Source of the DNA: Deinococcus betulae
GTDB lineage: Bacteria; Deinococcota; Deinococci; Deinococcales; Deinococcaceae
Reading direction: 5' to 3'
Length of the DNA: 64,000 nucleotides
Assembly: GCF_020166395.1 (NCBI RefSeq)
Contig: NZ_JAIQXU010000012.1
Location: 58,779 to 122,778 of the forward strand
In this document: positions 32,784 through 42,067 of the stretch, in pieces
How positions within the stretch are numbered: the first letter of the stretch is position 1
Layout of the letters: each line of letters begins with the position of its first letter
The notes under the pieces: model-generated
The model's input: the letters and a program-made list of their open reading frames with translations, nothing else
Database searches by the model: none
What the model was told of the DNA's origin: nothing
Made by a program: the position numbers and the translations under genes

Positions 32784-34019
32784 TTAGCCCTGAAGACCAG
32801 AGATAACGTCAGTCTGAGCCAGGTCAGCTGGCTGCTCTGTGCGGCGGCCCCAGCGCCAGAGCAGCCAGCCCAGGCCCTGGGCCAGCGCGGCGAGGCCAAA
32901 CCACAGCCCCAGGGGCAGGCGGTCCAGCAGGGGCGACACCAGCAGCAGACTCAGGGGCATGCCCAGGCGGGACACCATGCCCAGCACGCCAAACACGCGC
33001 CCCAGATACGCCTGCGGCACCTGGCCCTGAAGCAGCGTCTGGAAGGCGATATTGCTCAGCCCAAAGCCAAAGCCCAGCGTGGCGGCGCCCGGCAGCAGCA
33101 CCCCGGTCACGGGCCACAGCCACAGGGCGGCGTAGGTCACGGCCGTCAGCAGGAGGCCGGCGCTGATCAGGCGGCTGGGGGCGGCGCGCTCACTCAGCTG
33201 AACCACCAGGAGGCCAGCGGCCAGCAGCCCCGCGCTTTCCAGGGCCAGAAACAGGCTGTAGCCGGTGGCCGACGCCCCCAGGGCGCCAAACAGTTTGGGT
33301 AGGATGGCCGTCACGGGGGCCAGGCTGGCATTGAGCAGCAGCGCGATCACCGGCGCCAGCACCAGCAGCCGGGACTGTCCCATGACCCGCAGCCCAGCGC
33401 CCAGGTCGGCCCAGAGGCCGGGGTGGGGACCGGCTGGCGCGGGCCGGCCAGGCAGCGTCACCCAGGCCAGCAGCGCGGCCATCACCAGAAAACTGGTGCC
33501 GTCAGCCAGAATGGCCACAGGCGGCGACCACGCGATGACCAGCCAGCCCCCAGCCAGCGTGCCCAGCAGCCAGGCGCCCCGGCCCACACTGCCCAGCAGG
33601 CCATTGGCGCGGGCCAGTTGCGCCGGAGCCACCAGGGCCGGCACCGCCGCGCTACTCGCCGGTTCGGCCAACAGGCCTGCCAGGCCGGTGAGCAGCGCCG
33701 CTGTGTTTACCAGCCACAGCGGCACCTCGCCCAGCATCAGCGCCGCGCCCCCCACCCCCAGTTGCAGCGCGCCGCGCAGCAGGTTGGCAGCCAGCAGAGA
33801 CACTTTCAGCGGCCACCGGTCCACCAGCGTGCCGGCCAGCGGCATCAGGAGGTTGGGCAGCAGGGTACAGGCCAGGGTCACGGCCATCAGGCCCGCCGAG
33901 CCGGTCTGGTGCAGCACCAGAAAGCCCAGCGCGATGCCCGCCAGGGCGCTGCCAAACTGCGACTGCGCCGTGCCCAGCAGCCAGAGACCAAAACTGCGCG
34001 TCCAGAGAGAAGGCGACAT
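32784..34019 (-). CDS. MFS transporter (enterobactin-exporter-like MFS_3 subfamily)
   Basis: 411 residues with about 12 transmembrane helices. The N-terminus (FGLWLLGTAQSQFGSALAGIALGF) and LMPLAGTLVDRWPLKVSLL loop match the MFS_3 drug or siderophore exporter subfamily. A winged-helix regulator is encoded divergently 73 bases away and is the likely controller. A GACACT box ends six bases before the ATG. The substrate is unknown. Confidence 0.88.
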   Translation of the reverse strand: MSPSLWTRSFGLWLLGTAQSQFGSALAGIALGFLVLHQTGSAGLMAVTLACTLLPNLLMPLAGTLVDRWPLKVSLLAANLLRGALQLGVGGAALMLGEVPLWLVNTAALLTGLAGLLAEPASSAAVPALVAPAQLARANGLLGSVGRGAWLLGTLAGGWLVIAWSPPVAILADGTSFLVMAALLAWVTLPGRPAPAGPHPGLWADLGAGLRVMGQSRLLVLAPVIALLLNASLAPVTAILPKLFGALGASATGYSLFLALESAGLLAAGLLVVQLSERAAPSRLISAGLLLTAVTYAALWLWPVTGVLLPGAATLGFGFGLSNIAFQTLLQGQVPQAYLGRVFGVLGMVSRLGMPLSLLLVSPLLDRLPLGLWFGLAALAQGLGWLLWRWGRRTEQPADLAQTDVISGLQG

Positions 34020-34080
34020 GGCCTCAGTGTCTGGACAGTGCTACCGGAAAAAATACCCCGATCTTCAGGTAGAAAGTGGC

Positions 34081-34086
34081 TACAGT
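34081..34086 (+). promoter_or_regulatory. -10 box (TACAGT), leaderless promoter of the efflux regulator
   Basis: TACAGT ends six bases before GTG 34093. This sets a start much later than the long open frame would suggest. Confidence 0.6.
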
Positions 34087-34092
34087 CGGCGG

Positions 34093-34719
34093 GTGCCCCC
34101 TCACCATGTCGCCACAGCCGCGCAGGCCGCCCTGCTGATCCGCCCAGACCTGCGGCCTCTGCTACAACTGCTGATGCAAGGGGCGCGCAGTGCGGCTGAG
34201 GTGGCCCGTGAACTGGGGATGCCCCTGGCCCGCGCCTCGTACCTGTTGGGCCAGTTGCAGCGGGCCGGGGTAGCGGGCATTGAGCGGGTAGACGCCCGCG
34301 CGGGGCGGCCCATCAAGCGGTACCGCGTGGCCCCGCGCTGGTTCATTCCTTACGGCGTGACGGCAGCCGCCACCCTGGACGACCTGTGGCTGGGGCAACT
34401 CGCGCCGCGCATGGCCCAGCTGGCCACCCTGGCTGCCCGGCAGACCCAGAGCTACGCTCCCGTGTGGGGCCTGTGGCTGTCTCAGGGCGACACCGACAGC
34501 AACCTGGAACTGGGCGACGAGACTGGCCCGGCCCACGCCCTCTTTGCTGGCGATGAGCCGCTGATGCTGACCATTGCCACCCTCAGGTTGGGCGACGAGC
34601 AGGCGCGGCGCCTCAAGGGGCGGATGCTGGCGTTGCTGAAGGAAGCGGCCGAGTGGGAAACGCCTGGCGCCGCGCCCCATACCCTGAGCCTCCTGCTGGT
34701 GCGCGGCGCCGTGGACTGA
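34093..34719 (+). CDS. Winged-helix transcriptional regulator (ArsR-like)
   Basis: 208 residues. The N-terminus carries a winged-helix domain: RPDLRPLLQLLMQGARSAAE, then VARELGMPLARASYLLGQLQ, and a basic wing (GRPIKRYRVAPRWFIPYG). The remaining about 120 residues form a ligand or dimer domain without a recognised family. It is divergent from the MFS exporter at 32784-34019 and is probably its regulator. The GTG start is set by TACAGT with a six-base gap. The following 273 bases (34720-34992) contain only a small GGTGG/CCACC hairpin and no gene. Confidence 0.82.
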   Translation: MPPHHVATAAQAALLIRPDLRPLLQLLMQGARSAAEVARELGMPLARASYLLGQLQRAGVAGIERVDARAGRPIKRYRVAPRWFIPYGVTAAATLDDLWLGQLAPRMAQLATLAARQTQSYAPVWGLWLSQGDTDSNLELGDETGPAHALFAGDEPLMLTIATLRLGDEQARRLKGRMLALLKEAAEWETPGAAPHTLSLLLVRGAVD

Positions 34720-34992
34720 GAGAGCAATGCTTCGGTGGCAAACCACCGCGGTCTCTGAGTGGGCCATCGCAGCGGCGGAGGGCGGCGCTGGACGGGCCTC
34801 AGCGTGCTCTGGCATCAGAGCAATAAGCCTGATTCAGCCGTTGTTGCCCATGGTTCTACTGGCGCGGACTCGCAGAGTAGCCGTACAGCTTGAGGCAGTT
34901 CCGCTTTGTGGGTGTGACAGACGGATTGTGTCTGAGATAGATGCTGCCGGCAACGGAGGTAACCGCGATCTAGCGCAGATGGCCGGGCTTCA

Positions 34993-35670
34993 TTACAGCG
35001 CGGGCGTCCGTGTGCCCTTGGCGCGGCGGTAGAGCTGCGCAGGCCTGCCCACACCGCTGCGCCGCTCGCCGCTGGGGGTCAGGGTGCCCTGTGACAGAAG
35101 CCGCTTACGAAAATTTCGCTTGTCCAGTTTGCGGTTCAAGATGGCTTCGTACACGCCCTGAAGTTCCGGCAGCGTAAAGGTATCGGGCAGAAATTCCAGC
35201 GCCAGATTGGCGTATTCCAGTCGCAACTGCAGGCGGCCCAGCGCCCGGTCCAGAATTGCCCGGTGGTCAAAGGCCAGGGGCGGTGGCTGGTGAGCACTCT
35301 GCCACGCCGCGCCCAGGGTGTGGCCGCCGCCGCTGACTTCCACAGTGCCGTGCGGCAGCACCGCCAGATGTGCCACGCTGACAATGCGCCCGCGCGGGTC
35401 GCGGTTGACCTCGCCGAAGGTAAAAAACTGTTCGAGGTGGCGGGGTTCCAGTTCGACGGTGGTCTCGGTTCTCAGTTCGCGCAGCGCCGCCTCGTGCAGC
35501 TCCTCGCCGGGGTGGACAAATCCGCCCGGCAGCGCCCAGTCGCGGGCGTGGGGCAGGGCGCCGCGCTGCACCAGCAGCACCCGCAGTTCGCCGGCGTGCA
35601 TGGCAAAGGCCGCCACGTCCACCGCCAGCCCCACCTGCGTGGCCTGGGGGGGCAGCGTCAGGTCGCTCAC
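34993..35670 (-). CDS. NrtR-like Nudix-domain transcriptional regulator
   Basis: 225 residues. The N-terminal Nudix domain (about 10-145) has a box GGFVHPGEELHEAALRELRTE, but the usual E-E pair of REUxEE reads TE, so hydrolysis is doubtful. The C-terminal 75 residues are the winged helix that is typical of NrtR (PELQGVYEAILNRKLDKRNF followed by RKRLLSQGTLTP). NrtR proteins control NAD or sugar metabolism genes and sense ADP-ribose type ligands. No such target gene is adjacent except perhaps the glycogen debranching enzyme on the same strand upstream. Start GTG 35670. Confidence 0.88.
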   Translation of the reverse strand: MSDLTLPPQATQVGLAVDVAAFAMHAGELRVLLVQRGALPHARDWALPGGFVHPGEELHEAALRELRTETTVELEPRHLEQFFTFGEVNRDPRGRIVSVAHLAVLPHGTVEVSGGGHTLGAAWQSAHQPPPLAFDHRAILDRALGRLQLRLEYANLALEFLPDTFTLPELQGVYEAILNRKLDKRNFRKRLLSQGTLTPSGERRSGVGRPAQLYRRAKGTRTPAL

Positions 35671-35780
35671 AGCCTGACCCCGGCGCAGGTCAGGAAGGGG
35701 CGGGGGGCGTGCATAGCCCGAATCCTAGATTTTGTGTCCTGGGAACGTCAAGTCAAAACGTCTGTGGCCGGGCCTTGGTG

Positions 35781-37796
35781 TCAACTGGGCTGGCCGGCTG
35801 CGGCCACCTGCGCCTCGGCCTGCGAGACCAGCACGTGTGCCCGCAGCAGTTCGGCCACGCTCCAGGCCTGAAAGGGGCAGCCGCCGGGCCGCAACTCGTC
35901 GCCGCTAAACACTTCCGAGACGTGGCCCAGCCCGGCTTCCCAGACATGCCCCATCAGGCCGGTGAGGGCCGCGCGCGCCCGGCGCACCTCGCCCTGCGAG
36001 AGCAGCAACTCCACAAACGCCGTCAGCGGCCACGGCCAGACCGTGCCCTGGTGATAGGCCGCGTCGCGCAGGACCTGCGGCCCGCCGTAATTGCCCCGGT
36101 AGCGCGCGTCCAGTGGCGAGAGGGTGTGCAGGCCCACGGGGGTCAGCAGCTCGGCCTCGGTCACCGCCACCGTGGCCGCCACCTGCGCCGGGGTGGTGAG
36201 GGTGTCGGGCAGGGCGAGTGCCAGTGGCACATTGGGGCGCAGGCTGCGGTCGGGTTGACCCTGGGCGTCCAGCGCGTCGGCGTAGGCGCCGCTCTGCCAG
36301 AAGGCCGGGAAGGTGGCCTGGGCGCGGGCCAGTGGGCCGCCAAACTGCGGGGCCTCACCCAGCGCCGCCGAGAGACGCCCTTCGGCCCCCAGCGCGGCCA
36401 GCCACAGCCCCTGAATTTCAATGGGCTTGCCGTGCCGGGGAGTGACCACCCAGTCCTCGATCTTCACGTCCATCCAGGTGAGCTGCACGCCAGCTTCTCC
36501 GGCCAGCAGCAGGCTGTCTCGCTCGTCCATGCGGACGCCGTGGTCGGTGCCGCGCACATGCCAGCCCAGCAGGTCGCGTAGGTGGGGCAGCGCCTCTCTG
36601 GCAAAGGCCAGGTCGCCGGTGGCGCCCACATACCGTTCCAGGGCCACGGCCAGCCACAGGGCGCCGTCCACCGTGTTGTAGCCGGCCCCGGCGCCGTCGT
36701 CCCGGAAGTTGTTGGGAATCAGGCCCCGGCGCGTAGTTTGAAGGAAGGTGGCCAGCAACTCGCGCGCCTCGGCGTGGCGGCCGGTCAGCAGGGTCAGGCC
36801 GGTGAGGGCAATCATGGCGTCACGGCCCCAGTCGGCAAACCAGGGATAGCCGGCAATGACGCTGCCGCCCTGGGGCTGGGCGCGGCGCACCAGGTAGGCA
36901 TCGGCGGCCACGGCCAGAGTGGCCACCAGATCGTCGCGCACACCCGTCACGAGCATGGCGCGTTCAGCCAGTTCGCGGCGCCGGGCGGTCTCCTGGGCGT
37001 AGGCGGCCCAGGGGTCGGTGACCTCGGCGGCGCTGGCGGCGGGGGACAGGCCCTGCACCACCAGCGCCGCGCGCCCGCCGCCGGCTGGAAAATTCAGCTC
37101 CCACAGGGCGGCGCCCAGGGTAAATTCATGGTCGGGCTCGCCGCGCGCCGCGTCGTGGCGGTAGTAGACCCGCTGCGGCGTGGGCTGGGGCGTCAGGGCG
37201 TCAATGACAGCACCCGGCGCATGAACGGTCACGCGGGTCAGGCGCTCGCCCTGCACACTGACCACACGCCCGGTCTGGGTAAAGGTCAGGTCCGGTGTGC
37301 GGCGGTGAACGGCGTGCATGTCACGGTCCACGAAGTAGCCGCCTAGGCTCAGGTTCACCGGGTCGCGGCTGATGACGTCGTACAGAAACACCACGGCCCC
37401 GGACCCGCGCGGCGAAAAGTTGCGGCGCCGCACCCGCACGCCCGCCACCACCTGCTCACGTTCGGGCAGCAGGTCAAAGAGGCTCGCGCCGCTCAGGGTT
37501 TCCAGCCCCTGGCCCTCAAAGACCCCTGGCGCCAGTTCCAGGGCGTGCAGGGCGACCTCGCGCACGCCGCTGCGCGTGGCCACGCGCAGCACTTCTCGCG
37601 GCGAGACAAAGTGCGTGTGCCGCTGCACCGGCGGCAGCGCGCTGACTACTAGCCCCGAGTAACAGCGGGTGGGCACCCCGGCCAGGCTGCTCAGGGCAAA
37701 GCCGCCCAGGCCGTCGGTCAGCAGCACTTCCAGGTCGGGGTTGCGGGCCGTCAGGGGGCCAAAAGTGGCGGCGGCAGGCCAGCTGGGCGCGGTCAT
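35781..37796 (-). CDS. Glycogen debranching enzyme (amylo-alpha-1,6-glucosidase, archaeal type)
   Basis: 671 residues. The N-terminal domain (GDE_N) shows LLTDGLGGFALSSLAGVPTR and YSGLVVSALPPVQRHTHFVS. The C-terminal (alpha/alpha)6 domain shows AGYPWFADWGRDAMIALTGL, NNFRDDGAGAGYNTVDGALW and VDVKIEDWVV-like TWMDVKIEDWV, with AYHQGTVWPWPLTAFVELL near the end. It cuts alpha-1,6 branch points in glycogen-like polymers. ATG 37796 is used: CATGCT ends seven bases before it, and ATG 37808 overlaps that box. It is divergent from infC. Confidence 0.93.
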   Translation of the reverse strand: MTAPSWPAAATFGPLTARNPDLEVLLTDGLGGFALSSLAGVPTRCYSGLVVSALPPVQRHTHFVSPREVLRVATRSGVREVALHALELAPGVFEGQGLETLSGASLFDLLPEREQVVAGVRVRRRNFSPRGSGAVVFLYDVISRDPVNLSLGGYFVDRDMHAVHRRTPDLTFTQTGRVVSVQGERLTRVTVHAPGAVIDALTPQPTPQRVYYRHDAARGEPDHEFTLGAALWELNFPAGGGRAALVVQGLSPAASAAEVTDPWAAYAQETARRRELAERAMLVTGVRDDLVATLAVAADAYLVRRAQPQGGSVIAGYPWFADWGRDAMIALTGLTLLTGRHAEARELLATFLQTTRRGLIPNNFRDDGAGAGYNTVDGALWLAVALERYVGATGDLAFAREALPHLRDLLGWHVRGTDHGVRMDERDSLLLAGEAGVQLTWMDVKIEDWVVTPRHGKPIEIQGLWLAALGAEGRLSAALGEAPQFGGPLARAQATFPAFWQSGAYADALDAQGQPDRSLRPNVPLALALPDTLTTPAQVAATVAVTEAELLTPVGLHTLSPLDARYRGNYGGPQVLRDAAYHQGTVWPWPLTAFVELLLSQGEVRRARAALTGLMGHVWEAGLGHVSEVFSGDELRPGGCPFQAWSVAELLRAHVLVSQAEAQVAAAGQPS

Positions 37797-37842
37797 GCCG
37801 GTCAGCATGGCAGAAGCCGGCGGCGGGTCAGCCTCGCCGTGG

Positions 37843-37848
37843 TAGACT
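37843..37848 (+). promoter_or_regulatory. -10 box (TAGACT), candidate promoter of infC
   Basis: TAGACT at 37843-37848 predicts a start near 37855 and an untranslated leader of about 80 bases, unlike the leaderless genes nearby. A leader is usual for infC, which is self-regulated in many bacteria. Confidence 0.4.
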
Positions 37849-37930
37849 GGGGGGTCTCGCGCCCTGCCTTTCTTTTCGTATGGGCGCAGCCGCCCGGTGA
37901 GCCAGCGTGCCCCGGAGCGCGGCGGAGGTG

Positions 37931-38536
<606 letters not shown>

Positions 38537-38550
38537 AGCGACGTTCCTTT

Positions 38551-38580
38551 ACAGCTCACCCCCGCCGTGGGGTGGGCTGT
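38551..38580 (+). terminator. Terminator hairpin after infC
   Basis: 12-bp stem ACAGCTCACCCC / GGGGTGGGCTGT with one G-U pair and a 6-base loop, 15 bases after the infC stop. The U-tract is poor. Confidence 0.6.
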
Positions 38581-38622
38581 TCCCATGACGCGGACAGCTG
38601 AAGGCATCTTCATGCTTTATTT

Positions 38623-38630
38623 TATAAACT
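38623..38630 (+). promoter_or_regulatory. AT-rich -10 region of the glutaredoxin gene
   Basis: TATAAA and overlapping TAAACT stand out in an otherwise GC-rich stretch, about 45 bases before the ATG. No clear -35 box is seen. Confidence 0.35.
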
Positions 38631-38670
38631 AGGTGTACCGGCAGAACGTCATCTGTCCAGGAGGTTCCCC

Positions 38671-38916
38671 ATGATCAAGATGTACACAACCACTTGGTGC
38701 CCCGACTGTCACGCCGCCAAGCGCGCCCTGAGCAGCAAGGGCCTGGCTTTCGAGGAAATTAACATTGAGCAGGACGAGAGTGCCGCGCAGTATGTCATGA
38801 GCGTTAACGGCGGCAAGCGCAGCGTGCCCACGCTGGTTCACGGCGACGTGGCGGCCAGCCTCAGCGGCTTCCGGCCTCAGAAACTGGACGCCTTTCTGGC
38901 GCAGGCTGGGCTGTAA
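38671..38916 (+). CDS. Glutaredoxin / mycoredoxin-like protein
   Basis: 81 residues. The redox motif is CPDC (MYTTTWCPDCHAAKRALSSK), and the cis-Pro loop reads SVPTLVHGD with the GFRPQKLDAFLAQ helix. It reduces mixed disulphides in the cytosol. The size and sequence fit the NrdH/mycoredoxin-like group, which use small thiols of actinobacterial type, and Deinococcus uses bacillithiol. The ribosome site GGAGG is six bases before the ATG. A strong terminator follows, so it is a single gene. Confidence 0.9.
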   Translation: MIKMYTTTWCPDCHAAKRALSSKGLAFEEINIEQDESAAQYVMSVNGGKRSVPTLVHGDVAASLSGFRPQKLDAFLAQAGL

Positions 38917-38938
38917 CAGCAGGAAGGTAGTGCTCGGT

Positions 38939-38974
38939 GTGCGGAGGGAGTAAAAACCCTTCGCGCATTTTTTT
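38939..38974 (+). terminator. Intrinsic terminator of the glutaredoxin gene
   Basis: 10-bp stem GTGCGGAGGG / CCCTTCGCGC (two G-U pairs), 8-base loop, then A and seven T. The rest of 38975-39233 holds only the DUF805 promoter. Confidence 0.9.
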
Positions 38975-39195
38975 GGTGTGTGGTTGGGTTAATCCTCTAG
39001 CGGAGGCCTGGTGGCCCATCGGTAGGGGCTCCAACCGTTTCTGACGTGAATTTCTTTTGTGGGCAGCTCTGAAGGGCCTCCAGGCCGCACCTTTGGGCGT
39101 TGTGCCGAAGCTGTGGCATTTGTACAGCGTACTTCGGACTGCTCCTGCGCCAGCTGCTGACTGCACATTCAGTTACATCTGTCCCATTCGCAGCT

Positions 39196-39201
39196 TAGAC
39201 T
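39196..39201 (+). promoter_or_regulatory. -10 box (TAGACT) of the DUF805 gene
   Basis: TAGACT at 39196-39201, 32 bases before ATG 39234, with an AGGGGGA ribosome site in between. This gene therefore has a short leader. Confidence 0.45.
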
Positions 39202-39233
39202 GTCCTCACGTAACGCGCACAGGGGGAAACCAC

Positions 39234-39701
39234 ATGAACGAGTATCTGAATGTCATTCGTAACAACTACGCCAACTTTACGGGCCGTGCCCGCCGCCGTG
39301 AATACTGGATGTTCACGCTGATTAACGGCATTATTCTGATTCTGCTGCAAATTCCAGTACAAGGCGCAGCGCTGGCTATGGTGGCCCAGATGCAGGCGCA
39401 GACCAATGCTGGGGTGGAAGCCACCCCCAACTTGGGGTTCACCGGCATCACGCTGATTTTTGCCCTACTACTGTTTATCTACTCGCTGGCCGTCCTGGTG
39501 CCGAGCCTGGCGGTGACGGTGCGCCGCTTGCACGACACGGGCAAAAGTGGCTGGCTGATTCTGCTGAACCTGATTCCCTTCATTGGCGGCCTGATTCTGC
39601 TGGTGTTTCTGGTCACGGACAGCGAAGCCGGCGCCAACAAATGGGGCCCGAACCCCAAAGGGCTGGGCCAGAACGCGGCCGCCCCCGCCAACAACTGGTA
39701 A
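39234..39701 (+). CDS. DUF805 family membrane protein
   Basis: 155 residues. The DUF805 signature is complete: YANFTGRARRREYWMFTLIN at the start, VRRLHDTGKSGWLILLNLIP in the middle and DSEAGANKWGPNPKG at the end. Three to four membrane helices. The function is unknown. It starts at ATG 39234, as the open frame before it has no family similarity, and AGGGGGA lies seven bases upstream. A good terminator follows. The next 258 bases (39747-40004) show no gene. Confidence 0.93.
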   Translation: MNEYLNVIRNNYANFTGRARRREYWMFTLINGIILILLQIPVQGAALAMVAQMQAQTNAGVEATPNLGFTGITLIFALLLFIYSLAVLVPSLAVTVRRLHDTGKSGWLILLNLIPFIGGLILLVFLVTDSEAGANKWGPNPKGLGQNAAAPANNW

Positions 39702-39718
39702 GAGCGGCTACAAGAGAA

Positions 39719-39746
39719 GCCCGGTCAAACCTGACCGGGTTTTTTT
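39719..39746 (+). terminator. Intrinsic terminator of the DUF805 gene
   Basis: 8-bp stem CCCGGTCA / TGACCGGG (39720-39727 with 39732-39739), loop AACC, then seven T. Confidence 0.95.
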
Positions 39747-40004
39747 CATGCTCCATGACCAACCGTGAGGCGAGCAGAGTGACCACAGCGTTGGGAACGT
39801 AACGGGGCAGGGTGGTTTGAGTGGCCAGAACGGAGCGACACGCTCGTTCGGCATGCTGAACTGAAAATCCACGGTCAAACCTCGTCGCGCTGCCGGGCCA
39901 TCTGGGCAGGTCAGGACAGCAAAGGGCATGCGCACGGCCTCCCCCATCCCCATGCCCCAATTGGCCGAGGCTGCTCTGCACCGCCACGCCGCAGACTTGG
40001 CTCT

Positions 40005-40496
40005 ATGCCTGTTACCGTGCGGCCTCTGGATCCAACCGACTTTGCTCAGCTACGCCCCATGCTGCTGGACATGGGCTTCGTCGAAGATGAAGCGGCGCTA
40101 GCGGCACGCTTTCCGGCCTTCTGTGCAGCTCCAGCCTGGGTAGTCCTGGGAGCGTTTGAAGACGACACCTTGCTGGGCTACGCCGCTGCTCAGGACGCCG
40201 GAGCAGACCTCCGCTCGGGAAACTCGCACCGCACGGCTAAACTGCACGACCTCTATACGTTGCCCCAGGCGCGGCGGCGTGGGGTGGGCCGCGCGCTAAC
40301 GGGGGCCGTGGAGACCTGGGCATATGAGAGTGACCTGCGTTATCTGTACTGGTATGCCAATCTGCACGAAGCCAGCCCTGCCTATGTGGGGATGGGCTAC
40401 GTACCCGGTGCAGAGGTGCAAGAGGGATACCATTTCTTCAAGCTGGACTTTGAAGCAGCGAACACCCGCCGGCCCCACCCGGAGCGCGGCCAGTGA
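40005..40496 (+). CDS. GNAT-family N-acetyltransferase
   Basis: 163 residues. The acetyl-CoA loop is LHDLYTLPQARRRGVGRALTGAVETWA (R-R-x-G-x-G/A) and the C-terminal strand is EASPAYVGMGYVPGAEVQEGY. The substrate is unknown. The second GNAT overlaps its stop by four bases (GTGA), so they are co-translated. No ribosome site is seen before the ATG. Confidence 0.88.
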   Translation: MPVTVRPLDPTDFAQLRPMLLDMGFVEDEAALAARFPAFCAAPAWVVLGAFEDDTLLGYAAAQDAGADLRSGNSHRTAKLHDLYTLPQARRRGVGRALTGAVETWAYESDLRYLYWYANLHEASPAYVGMGYVPGAEVQEGYHFFKLDFEAANTRRPHPERGQ

Positions 40497-41044
40497 GTCT
40501 GGAAGTGCAGCTCACGCCGCGCGCCGAAGTCACGCCACTGCTGGAAGGCCGCCTGTGCGCCCTGCTCCAAGCGGCCTATCCCCAGTGGGCCGATTTCTGG
40601 GAGGGCACATCGTTCTGGGGCAGCGAGCCGGAATGGCATCTGTGGCTGGCCGGGCCGGGAGGGCAGCCGGTGGCGCAACTGGGCTTCGGGCGGCGTACGG
40701 TGACCCTGGGCGAGCAGGTCATCCATATAGCAGGGGTGGGTGGGGTCGCCACCCACCCGGCCTGGCAGGGGCGGGGAGTCGGGCGCCAGCTGCTGCGTGC
40801 CCTGGGGCAGACGCTGAAGGCACAGTCAGACGTGGACTACGCCTTCTTGCAGTGCCGGGAAGAGGTGGCGCCGTTTTACGAGCGCAGCGGTTTTGTGCGT
40901 GTGCCAAACCCCGCGCATTTTCTTGACCCTGACGAGGAGAAGTGGGTGACGAACGCCGGGCCCACCCTGGTTTTGCCGGTGCGCTTGGCCCTGGATGACT
41001 GGCCACTAGAGGAGACGGTGGAGCTGCGGGGGCTGCCGTGGTAG
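40493..41044 (+). CDS. GNAT-family acetyltransferase, AAC(2')/NodA-like
   Basis: 183 residues. The acetyl-CoA motif is GVGGVATHPAWQGRGVGRQLLRAL and the following strand AFLQCREEVAPFYERSGFVRV. This layout resembles AAC(2')- or NodA-type acetyltransferases, but the substrate cannot be assigned. It overlaps the previous GNAT (GTGA) and the pair may act on related compounds. Confidence 0.85.
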   Translation: MSLEVQLTPRAEVTPLLEGRLCALLQAAYPQWADFWEGTSFWGSEPEWHLWLAGPGGQPVAQLGFGRRTVTLGEQVIHIAGVGGVATHPAWQGRGVGRQLLRALGQTLKAQSDVDYAFLQCREEVAPFYERSGFVRVPNPAHFLDPDEEKWVTNAGPTLVLPVRLALDDWPLEETVELRGLPW

Positions 41045-41048
41045 GTAG

Positions 41049-41900
41049 CTACGCAGGTCCCTCAAACCAAGCGGCCAGGGCGGCGGGATCCTGGGGTGTG
41101 AGGTAAAAGGTCTGGCCTCCGTGGGTCAGCAGCAGGGCCTGGGCTGGGCGACTGGACCCGGCGGCAGCCTGCACGTGGCCGCCCGACGCGCCAGCTGAAC
41201 TGAAAGTGCCGCTGTAGTACCCCGCAATGGCCGTGCCAAAGAGGCGCAGGCCCAGCGGTGCCGCCGTCAGCGTGGCTGTCGTCCCAGTACGGGGAAAGCG
41301 GGTGCTGCTGGCCCAGGTGCGCACCACCAGGGCGTCGCCGTCCTGGGCGTAGCGCACGCGGGGTTTGGACAGGAAAAAAGCCAGCAGGGGCACGAGCGGG
41401 AGCAGCACCAGGAGCTCGGGCCAGCTCAACTGTGCAGGTCGGGCTGGGCGAAAGTCCCCCGACCCGCCGCTGCGCCAGACCCGCACCAGGGCGTCCGGGT
41501 CGGCGGGAGTCAAGACGGTTGGGGGCTGAGTGGCGAAGATCAGGGCGCCCCTGGCCTGCGAGCCGTCGCTGTAGACCGCTGCGCGGCTCTGGTCCAGCCG
41601 AAAGGTGCCTACCGTGTACCCCGGCAGGTCCGAGCCGATCAGCTTGCCGCGCAGCGTCACTGGTCGGCGCTGGACGGGCGTCCCCGCCGGAATGCTGGTG
41701 CGCGAGGCCAGGGAGCGGGCGGTCATTTGCCCGCCCTGCACCGTATACACCGGCAGCCTGAGGGCCTGAGGAGCAAGGAGGAGGACCGGCACCAGCAATA
41801 AAGGCAGCAAAAGTAGCGGCAGGAGAAACAGGGTGCGCGCCCAAGGCCACCAGCGCGGTGTCTGTTCGGTGTTCACAGGCAGGGCAGCGGTGGGGGGCAT
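41049..41900 (-). CDS. Membrane protein with tandem bacterial PH (bPH_5-like) domains
   Basis: 283 residues. A membrane helix (TLFLLPLLLLPLLLVPVLLL) is followed by a PH-like domain at about 60-150 (LPGYTVGTFRLDQSRAAVYS), a second hydrophobic segment (ELLVLLPLVPLLAFFL) and a second similar domain (GYYSGTFSSAGASGGHVQAA, then FYLTPQDPAALAAWFEG). The YTVGTF / YYSGTF and TPADP / TPQDP pairs show that the domains are duplicates. The function is unknown. The start at ATG 41900 is chosen over the longer frame to 42032. It ends four bases from the GNAT stop. Confidence 0.75.
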   Translation of the reverse strand: MPPTAALPVNTEQTPRWWPWARTLFLLPLLLLPLLLVPVLLLAPQALRLPVYTVQGGQMTARSLASRTSIPAGTPVQRRPVTLRGKLIGSDLPGYTVGTFRLDQSRAAVYSDGSQARGALIFATQPPTVLTPADPDALVRVWRSGGSGDFRPARPAQLSWPELLVLLPLVPLLAFFLSKPRVRYAQDGDALVVRTWASSTRFPRTGTTATLTAAPLGLRLFGTAIAGYYSGTFSSAGASGGHVQAAAGSSRPAQALLLTHGGQTFYLTPQDPAALAAWFEGPA

Positions 41901-41953
41901 ACTCAGGCATACGCGCGGAAGGCGCCCGGTTGCTCCTACCCCCCTCACCCCGC

Positions 41954-41959
41954 TATCCT
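41954..41959 (+). promoter_or_regulatory. -10 box (TATCCT) of the thrS leader
   Basis: TATCCT ends six bases before ATG 41966, the same spacing as at other leaderless genes here, so it should drive the leader peptide and thrS. Confidence 0.6.
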
Positions 41960-41965
41960 GCCCAT

Positions 41966-42067
41966 ATGAAGCCCTCGCCCCGTCACTCCGGTCTGGTGAT
42001 GCGCGGCGCGTGGCGGCAGCGAATGCCTGCACAGCCCAGTCTGGTCACGCGAACTCTGAGCGCCTGA
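41966..42067 (+). CDS. Candidate leaderless thrS leader peptide (33 codons)
   Basis: A short ORF with ATG 41966 exactly six bases after a TATCCT box. The peptide begins MKPSPRHSGLVMRG and ends PSLVTRTLSA. Two of its last six codons are Thr (ACG 42047-42049 and ACT 42053-42055). These lie at the end of the left strand of the terminator stem that ends just before thrS, so a ribosome stalled there would block the stem. This fits a threonine-sensing attenuator. Its role is inference; only the ORF, the box and the stem are seen. Confidence 0.55.
   Translation: MKPSPRHSGLVMRGAWRQRMPAQPSLVTRTLSA

Noticed and set aside
33265..34092. Long N-terminal extension of the efflux regulator
   Set aside because: It reads antisense to the MFS gene; the TACAGT box and family start place the regulator at 34093.
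34720..34992. Small ORFs between the regulator and the NrtR-like gene
   Set aside because: No promoter box, ribosome site or protein-like pattern.
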